DNA from: Treponema sp.
GTDB taxonomy: Bacteria > Spirochaetota > Spirochaetia > Treponematales > Treponemataceae
Assembly (NCBI GenBank): GCA_017553635.1
Contig: JAFZKN010000002.1
Coordinates: forward strand, 4,000-67,999
Direction of reading: 5' to 3'
Length of the DNA: 64,000 nt
This document shows, one piece after another, positions 8,347 through 17,622 of the stretch. Each line of letters starts with the position of its first letter. The first letter of the stretch is position 1. The notes under the pieces were generated by a model, which saw only the letters and a list, made by a program, of their open reading frames with translations, ran no database searches and was not told where the DNA came from. The translations under genes and the position numbers were made by a program.

Positions 8347-9807
8347 ATGTCTAGTTTAATTCTTTTACTGGTCTACCTTCTTGTAATGATTTGTGTCGGG
8401 GTATGGAGCCTCAGAAACACAACTACTTTGCAGGATTACTTTCTTGGCGGTAGAACATGCGGTCCATGGGTAAGTGCTTTTGCTTATGGAACAACTTATT
8501 TTTCTGCAGTTGTTTTTATCGGATTTGCAGGAAAGCAGGGATGGCTTTTTGGTTTTGACTGTCTCTGGATTGCACTCGGAAACGCAGTGTTTGGTGCAGC
8601 TCTTGCATGGATTGTTCTTGGTAAAAAAACGCGCAACATGACTCAGCGCCTTAACACAATGACAATGCCGGAATTTCTTGAAGCAAGATATGAAAGTGCT
8701 CACATGAAAATGATTGCAGCCGTTTTAATTTTTATCTTCCTTCTTCCATATTCTGCATCTGTATTTAAAGGACTTGGAAATCTTTTTGAATCTACATTCC
8801 ACATTTCTTATGATCTTTCTCTGATTATTCTCGTTGCAGTAACCGGAATCTATCTTGTTCTCGGAGGATATTCTGCTGTAACTCTTACAGATTTCATTCA
8901 GGGCTTTATCATGATTGCAGGTGCTGTTGCAGTATGTTCAGTAATTACTTTTAAAGCAGGCGGAATCAACACAGCAATTACAAGGGTAAATGAAATCTAC
9001 AGTCAGCATGTTCCACCTGCACAGCAGCCTTCTGTTTTGACAATTGCATCTTTAGTATTTATGACAAGCTTCGGAACATGGGGAATGCCGCAGATGGTTC
9101 AGAAATTCTACGCAGTTAAAGATGAAAAAGTAATTCCAAAGGCAACTGTAATCTGCGGTTTCTTTGCATTAATCATCGGCTTCTGTGCTTACTTCCCTGG
9201 TGTATTAAGTCACCTCTTCTTTACTGCAGAAACTCTTCCTCGTCTTGCATCAGGCGGAATTGATTTTGATAAAATCATGCCTACACTTTTTACAACACAT
9301 GTTCCTGAACTTTTGATGGCTTTGATGATGCTTTTAATTTTAGCAGCTTCGATGTCTTCACTTGCAAGTATGATTTTAGTTTCTTCTTCTGCAATTACAA
9401 TTGACCTTTATAAAGGTTATCTTAACAAAGATGTTCCTGAACAGAAATCTGTTTTGATAATGCGTGTAATGAGTGCGATATTTATTCTTGCAACTTATCT
9501 TATTTCAAGACTGCAGATTGGTTTTATCGTAACTTTGATGAGCCTTTCATGGGGTGTTTTGTCAGGTGCGTTTATGGCTCCATACATCCTCGGAATTTAC
9601 TCAAAGAAAATTACAAAGGCCGGCGCATACGCAGGTCTTTATACAGGAGCTGCATCTGCCGTAATTCTTACAATGTGTCTTGGTCCTGCAAACTCTCCTC
9701 TTGCAGCATCAATTGCAATCGTAGTTCCGTTTATCGTAACACCAGTTGTAAGCTTGTTTACTAAAAAGATTTCACCAGAATTAATTAAAAAAGCATTCGG
9801 TGAATAA
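8347..9807 (+). CDS. Sodium:solute symporter (SSS family)
   Basis: This 486-residue inner-membrane transporter belongs to the SSS family (PutP/PanF-like), which couples uptake of an organic solute to sodium entry. About 13 hydrophobic helices are visible, starting with 'SSLILLLVYLLVMICVGVWS'. Family hallmarks include 'DYFLGGRTCGPWVSAFAYG' and 'GYSAVTLTDFIQGFIM'. The open frame begins at 8287, but the ATG at 8347 has an AGAGG box 5-6 nt upstream and starts directly with the first helix. It diverges from the acyl-CoA synthetase gene. The substrate is unknown; a carboxylate, proline or pantothenate would be typical. Confidence 0.9.
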   Translation: MSSLILLLVYLLVMICVGVWSLRNTTTLQDYFLGGRTCGPWVSAFAYGTTYFSAVVFIGFAGKQGWLFGFDCLWIALGNAVFGAALAWIVLGKKTRNMTQRLNTMTMPEFLEARYESAHMKMIAAVLIFIFLLPYSASVFKGLGNLFESTFHISYDLSLIILVAVTGIYLVLGGYSAVTLTDFIQGFIMIAGAVAVCSVITFKAGGINTAITRVNEIYSQHVPPAQQPSVLTIASLVFMTSFGTWGMPQMVQKFYAVKDEKVIPKATVICGFFALIIGFCAYFPGVLSHLFFTAETLPRLASGGIDFDKIMPTLFTTHVPELLMALMMLLILAASMSSLASMILVSSSAITIDLYKGYLNKDVPEQKSVLIMRVMSAIFILATYLISRLQIGFIVTLMSLSWGVLSGAFMAPYILGIYSKKITKAGAYAGLYTGAASAVILTMCLGPANSPLAASIAIVVPFIVTPVVSLFTKKISPELIKKAFGE

Positions 9808-9815
9808 AAACTAAA

Positions 9816-9926
9816 CTCCAGTTGTTGCGCCGGTTTTAAAATGCCGGCTCATAACTTCTGGAGCAAAAAAATATCCCGCAGAATGAGTTCTCAAATTAGG
9901 AGGACTTCATGATGCGGGATTTTTTT
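9816..9926 (+). terminator. Hairpin plus rho-independent terminator after the symporter
   Basis: A first large hairpin has outer arms CTCCAG/CTGGAG (9816-9821, 9858-9863) and an inner GCCGG/CCGGC stem. A second stem, TCCCGCA at 9874-9880 with TGCGGGA at 9913-9919, is followed by seven T and is the terminator proper. Confidence 0.75.
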
Positions 9927-10005
9927 ATAATGCATTCAGATTAGTTTTATTTTGCGAGATCGCGCTCCACTGATGCTAATGCTGTCAGTAAGGCCGTTGG
10001 CAATT

Positions 10006-11067
10006 TTAATTTAAGCACAAAGCCGGCACAACTCCTGCTTCAGCGTAATCCACCTGGAAACCGTCGTTCTCCCAGCCATCACCGTCGCAATCAATCCAAA
10101 CTCCACCACCGCCAGGTTCACCGACCATGAGTGCAGCAAAACTATCAGCACCGTCATTGCTAGGAGAACGCAGCCACCAACAACCGCCGTAGCCTTCTGT
10201 AGTATTCTGATCTGCTCCACTTTCCTTTGCAAAAGCTGTTGTCATACGGATTCTTGTACTGTCATCATGTGTACCGTCACCTTTGTACTCATTGTATGCG
10301 GCAAAACCATATTCTGCTTTTGTTACTTCCTGTAGACTCAATAAAAAAATTTTATCGCTGGTTGGAGTATCACTTGCCCACTGGTTAACGTCGCGGAACC
10401 AAAGAAATGCATCAAAGTCACCGTCAGGTTTTGTACTTCTTGCATTGTTTATAACTGTTGTAGTTGCAATTTCGTTCTGTTCTTCCTGTGTAAATGCAGT
10501 CTGCAAAAATCCTTTACCTGCAAGGGTACTGTCTGCTACTTGAGTTGCAGAGTCATTTGCTTTTTTCTGGTAAGAAAGTCCATTTAAATATGCACGTATT
10601 CTGCTGTTTTCATAGTTATTCGGATAAATAGTTGCAGCACAAATAGTTCTGTTTACGTCATCGTAATCATAATACATACAGTTTATAAGAATACTTTCTG
10701 CAAGCAAAAGCTTTTTTCCTGGGGTAGAGGCATTGCCGTCGTGGTCATAGTTTGTTGTAAGCACACGCCATTTAATCGGTTCCACTTTGTAGTATTTTGA
10801 GTCTACTTTTGCATACCATTCATCATCGCTTCCCTTGTAATAAGTATAAGTGCCGGAAGTTTTTGAGACTGCCTCATCTACATTAACATCAGCAGCTTTT
10901 AGCGACTGCGGAAAGCTTCCAAAGGTTACAATGTCATGTGTAGTTGCACTACCTCCGCCGCTACTTCCTCCACTGCTGCCACCACTCGGAGCTTTGCAAC
11001 CTGTTACCAAAAGACACGCAGCTAAAACAAAAACTGCGCAAAAAGAAAAATTTACAAACTTTTTCAT
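10006..11067 (-). CDS. DUF6273-type surface lipoprotein
   Basis: This 353-residue protein is exported and lipid-anchored: the N-terminus is Lys-rich, then hydrophobic, ending in the lipobox L-V-T-G-C, followed by a flexible Gly/Ser linker. The rest resembles the DUF6273 domain found in many treponeme surface proteins: 'PIKWRVLT' early, and the C-terminal signature with 'CWWLRSPSNDG' and 'AGVVPALCLN'. The function of the domain is not known; a secreted sugar- or surface-binding role is a guess. An AGGAGAAGG ribosome-binding stretch precedes the ATG. It is a single-gene unit. Confidence 0.8.
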   Translation of the reverse strand: MKKFVNFSFCAVFVLAACLLVTGCKAPSGGSSGGSSGGGSATTHDIVTFGSFPQSLKAADVNVDEAVSKTSGTYTYYKGSDDEWYAKVDSKYYKVEPIKWRVLTTNYDHDGNASTPGKKLLLAESILINCMYYDYDDVNRTICAATIYPNNYENSRIRAYLNGLSYQKKANDSATQVADSTLAGKGFLQTAFTQEEQNEIATTTVINNARSTKPDGDFDAFLWFRDVNQWASDTPTSDKIFLLSLQEVTKAEYGFAAYNEYKGDGTHDDSTRIRMTTAFAKESGADQNTTEGYGGCWWLRSPSNDGADSFAALMVGEPGGGGVWIDCDGDGWENDGFQVDYAEAGVVPALCLN

Positions 11068-11176
11068 ATCCTTCTCCTACTTTTTAAAATCTCTCACCTC
11101 CTACAATTATATATACATATATATATTACGCAAGGATTTTTTATGAGAATCTGTTGACTTCTTTCGTCAGCGTCAG

Positions 11177-11369
11177 AGCCGCAGAAGCACCAAAAATAAC
11201 TCACCTTCCCCCGCCACCAGACATCCCACAAATATGATGACACTCGATTATGCTTCGAAGTGAAAAAAGCCGTGAATCATTTTGTGTTCTGCCGCTGACG
11301 GGGAAAAATAAATCACTTTTTATATTTTTTGTGAGATTTTATTAAAAAAAAGAATATCTATATGCAGGG
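11177..11369 (+). repeat. Dispersed repeat, copy A, upstream of an Rpn gene
   Basis: About 190 bp here align by eye with 26808-27040, and a shorter part with 26650-26745. The most conserved core is 11218-11262: it begins CAGACATCCCACAAATATGA and ends TGCTTCGAAGTG. Both full copies lie directly before an Rpn-type gene in the same orientation. I see no gene in 11068-11436. Confidence 0.75.
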
Positions 11370-11387
11370 AATAATGAAAACCCTCAA

Positions 11388-11411
11388 GTCCGCGCTTTTA
11401 AGTGCGCGGAC
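11388..11411 (+). other. Leader hairpin before the Rpn gene
   Basis: GTCCGCGC at 11388-11395 and GCGCGGAC at 11404-11411 form a perfect 8-bp GC-rich stem with an 8-nt loop, 25 nt before the ATG. It lies between repeat copy A and the Rpn start and could affect translation. Confidence 0.5.
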
Positions 11412-11436
11412 AGATATCATCAAACAGGAGAAACAC

Positions 11437-12357
11437 ATGGATATTTCAACAATTCCACACAGAGAATACAAAGACAGACTTTTTAAAGCCATTTTCGGAA
11501 GGAACACAGAAGAAAGTAAAAAGTGGCGGCTTGAACTTTATAATGCATTAAACGGAAGTAATTATACCGACCCCGATGCCCTGGAAGTCAATACAATCGA
11601 AAACGTAATCTATCTTACGATGAGAAACGATGTGTCCTTTCTCGTTGACTCGCAGATGACACTCTATGAACAGCAGTCGACCTACAACCCGAACCTTCCC
11701 CTCAGGGGCCTCATGTATTTTTCACAGCTTTACCAGATGCACTTAAGCCGTCTTGGTAAGACACTTCACAGAAGCACGCTTGTAAAGATTCCAAATCCAA
11801 AGTTCATTGTCTTTTACAACGGAGAGCGTGAAACCCCCGACAGACTCGATCTAAAGCTTTCTGACGCTTTTGAAAAACCTGACAAAACCGGAAACTTTGA
11901 ATGGACTGCAGAGCTTATAAACATCAGTCAGAATCACAACATATCACTTCAAAAAAAGTGCGAACCGTTATATAATTACATTCAGTACGTATCGCGCATA
12001 TCTGAAAACAAGAAGAAAGGAATGAGCGCGGTGAATGCCGTAGACGAAGCGATGGACTGGGCGGTCCATGCAAATCTTTTAAACGGCTTTTTTAAGGTTC
12101 AGAAAGAGGAGGTGCTTGCAATGAGTCTTACAGAATATGATGCAGAAGAAGTTATGCGTGACATTCGGGAAGAAGGCCGTGAAATGGGCATTGCAGAAGG
12201 ACGCGAGATAGGTCACGAAGAAGGCGCCCAGCAGAAAGCCATAGAAGTTGCCAGAAACTTAAGTGCCAACGGTGTTTCTATCGACATAATTGCAAAATCC
12301 CTCAACATGACACAAGAGCAGGTGCAGGAACTTGTAAAAGATGTAGTTCATGTTTAA
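11437..12357 (+). CDS. Rpn family recombination-promoting nuclease/putative transposase
   Basis: This 306-residue protein belongs to the Rpn/YhgA-like group of PD-(D/E)XK nucleases. The nuclease core is near residues 25-120, with 'VSFLVDSQMTLYEQQ' giving the acidic metal-binding residue followed by E-Q-Q. The C-terminus has a charged stretch rich in E-G-R-E and a helical tail 'ARNLSANGVSIDIIAKSLNM' that looks like a small HTH and recurs almost unchanged in the Rpn protein at 27114. Related proteins are DNA endonucleases promoting RecA-independent recombination. The start at 11437 is chosen over 11362 because of the AGGAG box at 11426-11430. An intact mobile element with terminal repeats was not seen. 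Confidence 0.8.
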   Translation: MDISTIPHREYKDRLFKAIFGRNTEESKKWRLELYNALNGSNYTDPDALEVNTIENVIYLTMRNDVSFLVDSQMTLYEQQSTYNPNLPLRGLMYFSQLYQMHLSRLGKTLHRSTLVKIPNPKFIVFYNGERETPDRLDLKLSDAFEKPDKTGNFEWTAELINISQNHNISLQKKCEPLYNYIQYVSRISENKKKGMSAVNAVDEAMDWAVHANLLNGFFKVQKEEVLAMSLTEYDAEEVMRDIREEGREMGIAEGREIGHEEGAQQKAIEVARNLSANGVSIDIIAKSLNMTQEQVQELVKDVVHV

Positions 12358-12376
12358 TGATTTTAAATTGATAAAA

Positions 12377-12428
12377 CCCGCGCTATAAAGTCACAATTTA
12401 AAGTGCCCCCCACACCGCGGGATTTTTT
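12377..12428 (+). terminator. Terminator after the Rpn gene
   Basis: CCCGCG at 12377-12382 pairs with CGCGGG at 12416-12421, followed by a T-run. The loop is long (33 nt), so this is weaker than other terminators here. The rest of 12358-12524 holds nothing I recognise. Confidence 0.5.
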
Positions 12429-12524
12429 AGTGGCGCGTTTTGTTGAACGCTTAATCTTGCGCACTTTTAATCGTGCGCTTTTTCTGTCACTGTTGCATTT
12501 TTATTCGTGCTCGATTTTTATTTT

Positions 12525-13310
12525 CTACTTAGACTGTCTGTATATTTCGTACAATAAAACACCGGTTGCTACGGATACGTTAAGGCTGTCGATTTTTCCG
12601 CAGGTTGGGATAGAAACGATTGAGTCGCACTGCTCTTTTAAAAGGCGGGAGATTCCTGTGCCTTCACTTCCCATAACGAGAACTGATTTTTTAGAAAACT
12701 TTCCTTCTTCTACTGATACGCCGCCGGCATCTGCGCCGTAAACCCAGAATCCGTTTTCCTTTAATTTTTCTACAGTGCGCACTAGATTTTTTACAACGCT
12801 CACAGGAACCCATGCAGAAGCTCCTGCACTTGAACGGGCAATTACATCATTATCATTTACATTGTTTGCGCTGTGGCGTTCCGGCATGATTACAAGAGAT
12901 GAACCAAACTGATCTGCACTTCTTATGATTGCTCCGACATTGTGCGGATCTGTAACGCAGTCAAGGACAACAACCGTACATCTTTCTTCTGTCTTTGAAC
13001 CGACATCAGAAAGCCAGTTGTCAAAATCAACTATATTTTCTGACCTGGCATTTTCTCCAGTTACTTTTATTACAATTCCGCGGTGATCACGTTCTGCGTT
13101 TCCAAGATTTTTTGTCATGTCATCGAGAACTTTATCATCAACCTGCGAAACTGCAACTCCGGTTTTTTTTGCCTGTTCGAGAATTTTTTTAATACGTGGT
13201 CCGGGTTTGCTGTAAAAAATGTGAAGCGAGCCAACCAGTTCTTTTTGAGCTGATGCCATTCTTACGCGTTCTTCTACTGAATGAAACCCGGTTAATATCA
13301 ATTCTGCCAT
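12525..13310 (-). CDS. rlmB: TrmH/SpoU family rRNA 2'-O-methyltransferase (RlmB-like)
   Basis: This 261-residue SPOUT methyltransferase has the three family motifs: 'VTDPHNVGAIIRSADQFG' (motif 1, N and R), 'LVMGSEGTGIS' (motif 2) and 'IPTCGKIDSLNVSVATGVLLYE' (motif 3). An N-terminal substrate-binding domain occupies about residues 1-85. The length and layout fit RlmB, which methylates the 2'-OH of a conserved G in 23S rRNA, though TrmH-type tRNA targets are possible. It starts 23 nt after the YchJ-like gene on the same strand and is probably co-transcribed with it. Confidence 0.85.
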   Translation of the reverse strand: MAELILTGFHSVEERVRMASAQKELVGSLHIFYSKPGPRIKKILEQAKKTGVAVSQVDDKVLDDMTKNLGNAERDHRGIVIKVTGENARSENIVDFDNWLSDVGSKTEERCTVVVLDCVTDPHNVGAIIRSADQFGSSLVIMPERHSANNVNDNDVIARSSAGASAWVPVSVVKNLVRTVEKLKENGFWVYGADAGGVSVEEGKFSKKSVLVMGSEGTGISRLLKEQCDSIVSIPTCGKIDSLNVSVATGVLLYEIYRQSK

Positions 13311-13333
13311 ATCTTTTTTTAAAAATTATAAAT

Positions 13334-13831
13334 CTAACGTCCGCAGCACTTTTTATATTTTTTACCTGAACCGCACGGACAAGGATCGTTTCTTCCAATT
13401 TTATCGCCTTCGCGGACAACTGTTGTTGTTTTAATCTGTCCAGCTGAATAAAACCATTCACCGTTTACTTTTTTAAAGTACCCGGTTTCATGATGAACGT
13501 CACGAATCTGCTTTCTTGTATAAGTTGCTTCAAATTCTACAACACCTTCATCATCTTTTTCTGTACCTTTTTCTGTGTTAATGATTTTTAATCCGTGCCA
13601 TGTAGAATTTTTTGCCCAGTCTTCTGTTGCCTGTCTGTCAATTTCTGCAACTTCATCTGACTTTTCGCAGGAATTGATGATAAAATCGATTTCCTGTTTT
13701 TCATAAGCACTGTAACGTGCTCTCATGAGAGCTTCTGCTGTTGCTGCCTTTACTTTTCCTTTGATGATTGGTTCACAGCATTCATCATAAGCTTTTCCTG
13801 AACCACATGGACATAATTTTTTTTCTGCCAT
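13334..13831 (-). CDS. YchJ family protein with two SEC-C zinc motifs
   Basis: This 165-residue protein carries a SEC-C motif at each end: 'CPCGSGKAYDECC' at residues 7-19 and 'CPCGSGKKYKKCC' at the C-terminus. Both would bind zinc. Between them is the NTF2-like YchJ domain starting at 'AEALMRARYSAY'. The arrangement matches the UPF0225/YchJ family. The biochemical role is not established. It lies between a tetR gene and rlmB on the same strand. Confidence 0.85.
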   Translation of the reverse strand: MAEKKLCPCGSGKAYDECCEPIIKGKVKAATAEALMRARYSAYEKQEIDFIINSCEKSDEVAEIDRQATEDWAKNSTWHGLKIINTEKGTEKDDEGVVEFEATYTRKQIRDVHHETGYFKKVNGEWFYSAGQIKTTTVVREGDKIGRNDPCPCGSGKKYKKCCGR

Positions 13832-13886
13832 AATATTTTTCCTTAATAATAAATTTTTATTTTAAAGCTGCGCTTTTACGCTGAAC

Positions 13887-14486
13887 TTAATTAACTTTCA
13901 AAATTCCATCTACTGCCATATTTAATGTATCACGAATGTCATCGATTGTTTTTTCATCAAGCACCGACAGTCTGAAGATTGCCGACTGAATCAATCCGTA
14001 AAGCATTTCATTTGCAGTTTTTACAGAAATTGGTTTAAACTCGCCTTTTTTTATTCCGCGGATTATAACTGTACTCAAAAGATGCTGGAGCCTTACAAGC
14101 CTTCTTCTTACACGAAGCCCCGGATCTCCTCCGGTTTTCTGAAGAGTAAGAAGATATGATAAAAGAATGCTGAACAGTTTTTTATTTTCTTCACATGCAT
14201 CAACAATAAGCTTTAACATTGAACGAAGACACTGTTCGTCAGTAAGTTTTTTATCTTCGATAAACGAAACAAGACCTACTTCAATTCCTGATGTAAGCTG
14301 CTTTATCGACCATAAAAAGATTTCTCTTTTATTCTTAAAGTAAATGTAAAGAGTTGTTCTGGTAATTCCGCAGCGGTCAGCAATTTTCTGAAAGGTAACG
14401 TCTTCGTAACCTTCTTCGATAAAAACTTCGAGTGCTTTTTCGAGAATCTCGTGTTTTCTTTTGTCATGTTCTACAACAATTGCCAT
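13887..14486 (-). CDS. TetR/AcrR family transcriptional regulator
   Basis: This 199-residue repressor has the TetR HTH at about residues 8-55: 'RKHEILEKALEVFIEEGYED' followed by 'TFQKIADRCGITRTTLYIYF'. The C-terminal ligand-binding domain has no recognised specificity. It begins 2 nt after rlmL, so the two are translated together from the promoter region upstream of 15676. That region holds a copy of the box found before fabF and an acyl-CoA synthetase, so this TetR is a good candidate regulator of lipid genes, by inference only. FadR/FabR-like TetR proteins are precedents. Confidence 0.85.
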   Translation of the reverse strand: MAIVVEHDKRKHEILEKALEVFIEEGYEDVTFQKIADRCGITRTTLYIYFKNKREIFLWSIKQLTSGIEVGLVSFIEDKKLTDEQCLRSMLKLIVDACEENKKLFSILLSYLLTLQKTGGDPGLRVRRRLVRLQHLLSTVIIRGIKKGEFKPISVKTANEMLYGLIQSAIFRLSVLDEKTIDDIRDTLNMAVDGILKVN

Positions 14487-14488
14487 TA

Positions 14489-15676
14489 TTATTTCCTCTT
14501 CTGTTTCTTAGTACCCAGATTATCAGAATACATATAGAATTTAGTTTCAAGGTTTCCGGCTTTTAAATCTTTTGTCATCACTGCGTGTTTTCCGATTCCT
14601 TCCTGAAATTTTTCGTGTGAAGTAATTACACCGAGTTCCCAGTTTGGAAAATTAGTAAACAGACAGCTCATTTTTTTATAAAGTTTTTCTGCTTCTTCTG
14701 CATCACCCAGACGCTCGCCGTAAGGTGGATTGCATAAAAGAAGTCCTGTATCGTAAGGAGCTTCAAGTTCAGCAAAATCCGACTGAACAAAATCAGGGCG
14801 TTCGATTTTTGCATCACTTCCGATTTCCTGCAAAGCCCGTCCCGCTGCCACGCACGCATGTTCAGCATTGAGCTTAGCACGCTGTACTGCCTGTGAATCT
14901 ATATCACTTCCTGTAATTCGACATTCAACATCAGTTCTTATATTTTCTGCTTCTGCCCTGCGTACTTTTAATGCACGGTCCCTGTTATAGATTGCAAGAT
15001 TTTCTAAAGCAAATCTTCTTCCAAAACCAGGTGCCACATTATGAGCATAAAGGCAGGCTTCTATTGCAATAGTTCCGCTTCCGCAGAAAGGATCATGCAG
15101 AGGAGTTTTTCTTCTCCACATCATCATCTGAAGCATGGCTGCTGCAGTAGTTTCCCTTAAAGGTGCTGTTCCGCCGTCTGTACGGTAACCGCGTTTATGA
15201 AGAGGAAGTCCCGAAAGGTCAAGCAGAACCATAACTTCGTTGTTGTCGATGTAAACACGGACATCGCTTTCATCGCCCGATTCAGGCAGTGTCTGCATGT
15301 TCCATTTGTCACCGAGCTTTTTATAAATTGCCTTCTGAACCATTCCCTGAATGCTGTGCTCAGAATTTAACCTGCTTTTATAAACCCTTACTTTATCAAC
15401 GACAACGCGCACATCCTTTTTATAATAATCCTGCCATTGAATGTTATAAACGCCGTCAAAAAGAGCGTCAAAATCAGAAGCGTTGTATCGGGCAAGGAGA
15501 AGATATACTCTGTCAGAAGTGCGAAGGCAGAGATTTGCCCTGTATAAAGCATCGTCGTCACCGGTAAAAATAACTCTTCCTGGAGCATTTCCTAAAAGCC
15601 TGTAGCCTAAATGCTTTATTTCATTTCCAAGGATTTTTTCTGCGCCGATTGCACAAAGGGCTGCAAATGTATTCAT
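14489..15676 (-). CDS. THUMP-domain class I RNA methyltransferase (RlmL/YpsC-like)
   Basis: This 395-residue enzyme has an N-terminal ferredoxin-like and THUMP region (about residues 1-165) and a C-terminal Rossmann methyltransferase domain. The SAM-binding and catalytic motifs are 'DPFCGSGTIAIEA', 'GSDIDSQAVQRA' and 'LLCNPPYGERL', the last being the NPPY motif of N2-guanine methyltransferases. It matches the N-terminal half of E. coli RlmL, which makes m2G in 23S rRNA. The first gene of an operon with tetR. The role of pairing a tetR with an rRNA enzyme is not obvious. Confidence 0.88.
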   Translation of the reverse strand: MNTFAALCAIGAEKILGNEIKHLGYRLLGNAPGRVIFTGDDDALYRANLCLRTSDRVYLLLARYNASDFDALFDGVYNIQWQDYYKKDVRVVVDKVRVYKSRLNSEHSIQGMVQKAIYKKLGDKWNMQTLPESGDESDVRVYIDNNEVMVLLDLSGLPLHKRGYRTDGGTAPLRETTAAAMLQMMMWRRKTPLHDPFCGSGTIAIEACLYAHNVAPGFGRRFALENLAIYNRDRALKVRRAEAENIRTDVECRITGSDIDSQAVQRAKLNAEHACVAAGRALQEIGSDAKIERPDFVQSDFAELEAPYDTGLLLCNPPYGERLGDAEEAEKLYKKMSCLFTNFPNWELGVITSHEKFQEGIGKHAVMTKDLKAGNLETKFYMYSDNLGTKKQKRK

Positions 15677-15685
15677 TATGTTAAA

Positions 15686-15711
15686 ATAACATTTTTTGTG
15701 ATTTTGTTCTA
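15686..15711. promoter_or_regulatory. Operator-like box upstream of rlmL-tetR
   Basis: These 26 bp match the fabF box (6402-6427) at 19 of 26 positions and share the ten bases ACATTTTTTG. They lie 10-35 bp before the rlmL ATG. If the TetR of this operon binds here, the operon would be autoregulated. The remaining stretch to 15883 holds only a 12-bp palindrome (15789-15800) followed by a short T-run. Confidence 0.45.
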
Positions 15712-15883
15712 TAGTGCTGAATTAGTATAAAAAGAAGGAATCCCATTAAAAAGTATAAGGTGGCACAGGTGAAAATAGTGGCAGTGAGACACACGTGTGT
15801 ATCTTTTTTAGTGAAAAAATACCATGAGCATGCTAAAATATTGATTGTAAGTTTTTAATTTATAGAAATTACTATGGAGAAAT

Positions 15884-17599
15884 ATGAATTTTAGAAAAAG
15901 AATAAGAATACTTCCTGGCGTAACCTTAAACCTTTCCAAGTCAGGAATAAGCACAACAATAGGTGTAAAAGGACTTAGCGTAAATATAGCTCAAAATGGA
16001 TTATATCTGAATACTGGAATACCAGGCACAGGCTTATATCAACGACAAAAAATCGGGAATATTAATAATCAAAACAACACTGGAAATTTAAATACAAAAA
16101 TTTATGAACAAGTAGAAAAATTGCCAAGGCAGGATTTGACAAGTGAAGAACTTTTTGGATTAAAAACACAAATTGTAGAAACTTACAATCAAAGAATCAC
16201 AATCCAGAACGAAATTGCATCCATAAAAAAAACACTTAAATGGCTGATTATTGGATCGGTTATTTTCGGATTCATAAGTTTAAAAAACTTTGACTCCTAC
16301 TACATCAATGCTATTTTTGTTTTTTTTGGCTTATTGACAGGCTTATCTCTCATAATAGCAATTATACTAAAAATACTAAAATCTAAAAATGAATCCATTT
16401 TAGAAAATCTTACACTAAGAATTGATGTTTCAATGGATGAGCAAATTGAAATGAAATTTAAAGAACTTAATAATATTTTCTCTGATTTGCAGACAACTAA
16501 TAGAGCCTTTTATATCTCAAGCCAAGAATATATAACCAACCGAATCCAAAAAAGAACATCAGCAGCTTTTTCAGTTAACCGAAATGAAGTTAATTTATAT
16601 AAAACTTTTGAAAACAATTTTATAATTACACCATATCAACCTATTATTCTTAATACTGTAAACGACGGAACCCTTTTATTATACCCTGGTTTTTTAGTTA
16701 TTATTTACAACAATCCCGAATTCTTACAAAATTCCATACATGTTACAAAATGGGAAGATCTCTCCATTCTTGGCAATAGCATTACCTTTCATGAAGAAGA
16801 GGGCGTACCAAGTGATTCTGAAATCGTTGGACGTACTTGGAAATATGTAAATAAAAATGGTTCACCCGATAAGCGCTATGCATATAATCCTGAAATACCA
16901 ATTGTAAACTACTACGAGTTAACTATTGTTGTATCAAATAAATCAGGCTACTGTTATCATATAAGTAACGTCTACAAAGGAGAAGCTTTTTACAAAGCAC
17001 TAGAAAATTTTAAATCAATAATTATAAAACTTGATTGGAATGACGATAAAAAAAAGATTGCAGTCAAACAAGAGGAAAAATTTGAGAACAAATCAGAAAC
17101 CCATGACACTAGTGAAAAACCGAATCCTAACATTAATAGCTCCCCAGAAAAACCGGTTAAACAAAAAAAAGAAATTGATATTACCGCAATAAAAGCAAGA
17201 TATGAAAATGCATTAAAATCACTCCCTACTCCAGCTGCATTTTCTGATGCTAAAATCTGTTTAAGACAATTGTACAAAAAAAATCAAAAAGAACAGATTC
17301 TTAAAAAGTTATACAATCTTGCTGTAATAGAAAGTTTTATTCAAAATCAATATTCAGAGATTGCTAAATGTCCATCATTCCGTATTATGGAAAAAGCATT
17401 TCCAACTATCAAGACGCTTCCAATCTATTGGAATGATATAGGCTATAAAAAATTAAACTTAAACACATCTGACATTACAGTAATGAGAGAATTATGGGGC
17501 GAACCTGAAAACCATACTACATTTTATGAAAAATACAAAGACTTATACAAAGATATAGAAATAAAACTCAAAGAAAATTATAATTCGCCTGTGATTTAA
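15884..17599 (+). CDS. DUF4236 domain protein with membrane segments
   Basis: This 571-residue protein begins with a DUF4236 domain (residues 1-55): 'NFRKRIRILPGVTLNLSKSG' and then 'GLYLNTGIPGTGLY'. Two hydrophobic helices lie near residues 120-165 ('WLIIGSVIFGFISL', 'ALLTGLSLIIAIIL'-like). The middle is an uncharacterised soluble region, followed by a charged Lys/Glu/Pro linker near residues 390-430 and a helical C-terminal part. DUF4236 has no known function. It stands alone, lacks close neighbours on its strand, and its codons look more AT-rich than those around it, which would fit transfer. Confidence 0.7.
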   Translation: MNFRKRIRILPGVTLNLSKSGISTTIGVKGLSVNIAQNGLYLNTGIPGTGLYQRQKIGNINNQNNTGNLNTKIYEQVEKLPRQDLTSEELFGLKTQIVETYNQRITIQNEIASIKKTLKWLIIGSVIFGFISLKNFDSYYINAIFVFFGLLTGLSLIIAIILKILKSKNESILENLTLRIDVSMDEQIEMKFKELNNIFSDLQTTNRAFYISSQEYITNRIQKRTSAAFSVNRNEVNLYKTFENNFIITPYQPIILNTVNDGTLLLYPGFLVIIYNNPEFLQNSIHVTKWEDLSILGNSITFHEEEGVPSDSEIVGRTWKYVNKNGSPDKRYAYNPEIPIVNYYELTIVVSNKSGYCYHISNVYKGEAFYKALENFKSIIIKLDWNDDKKKIAVKQEEKFENKSETHDTSEKPNPNINSSPEKPVKQKKEIDITAIKARYENALKSLPTPAAFSDAKICLRQLYKKNQKEQILKKLYNLAVIESFIQNQYSEIAKCPSFRIMEKAFPTIKTLPIYWNDIGYKKLNLNTSDITVMRELWGEPENHTTFYEKYKDLYKDIEIKLKENYNSPVI

Positions 17600-17622
17600 A
17601 TTCGTGCTAAGCTGATCATTAT

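Noticed and set aside
11177..12428. Complete insertion sequence around the Rpn gene
   Set aside because: No terminal inverted repeats or target-site duplication were found; only the upstream repeat is shared with the other Rpn locus.
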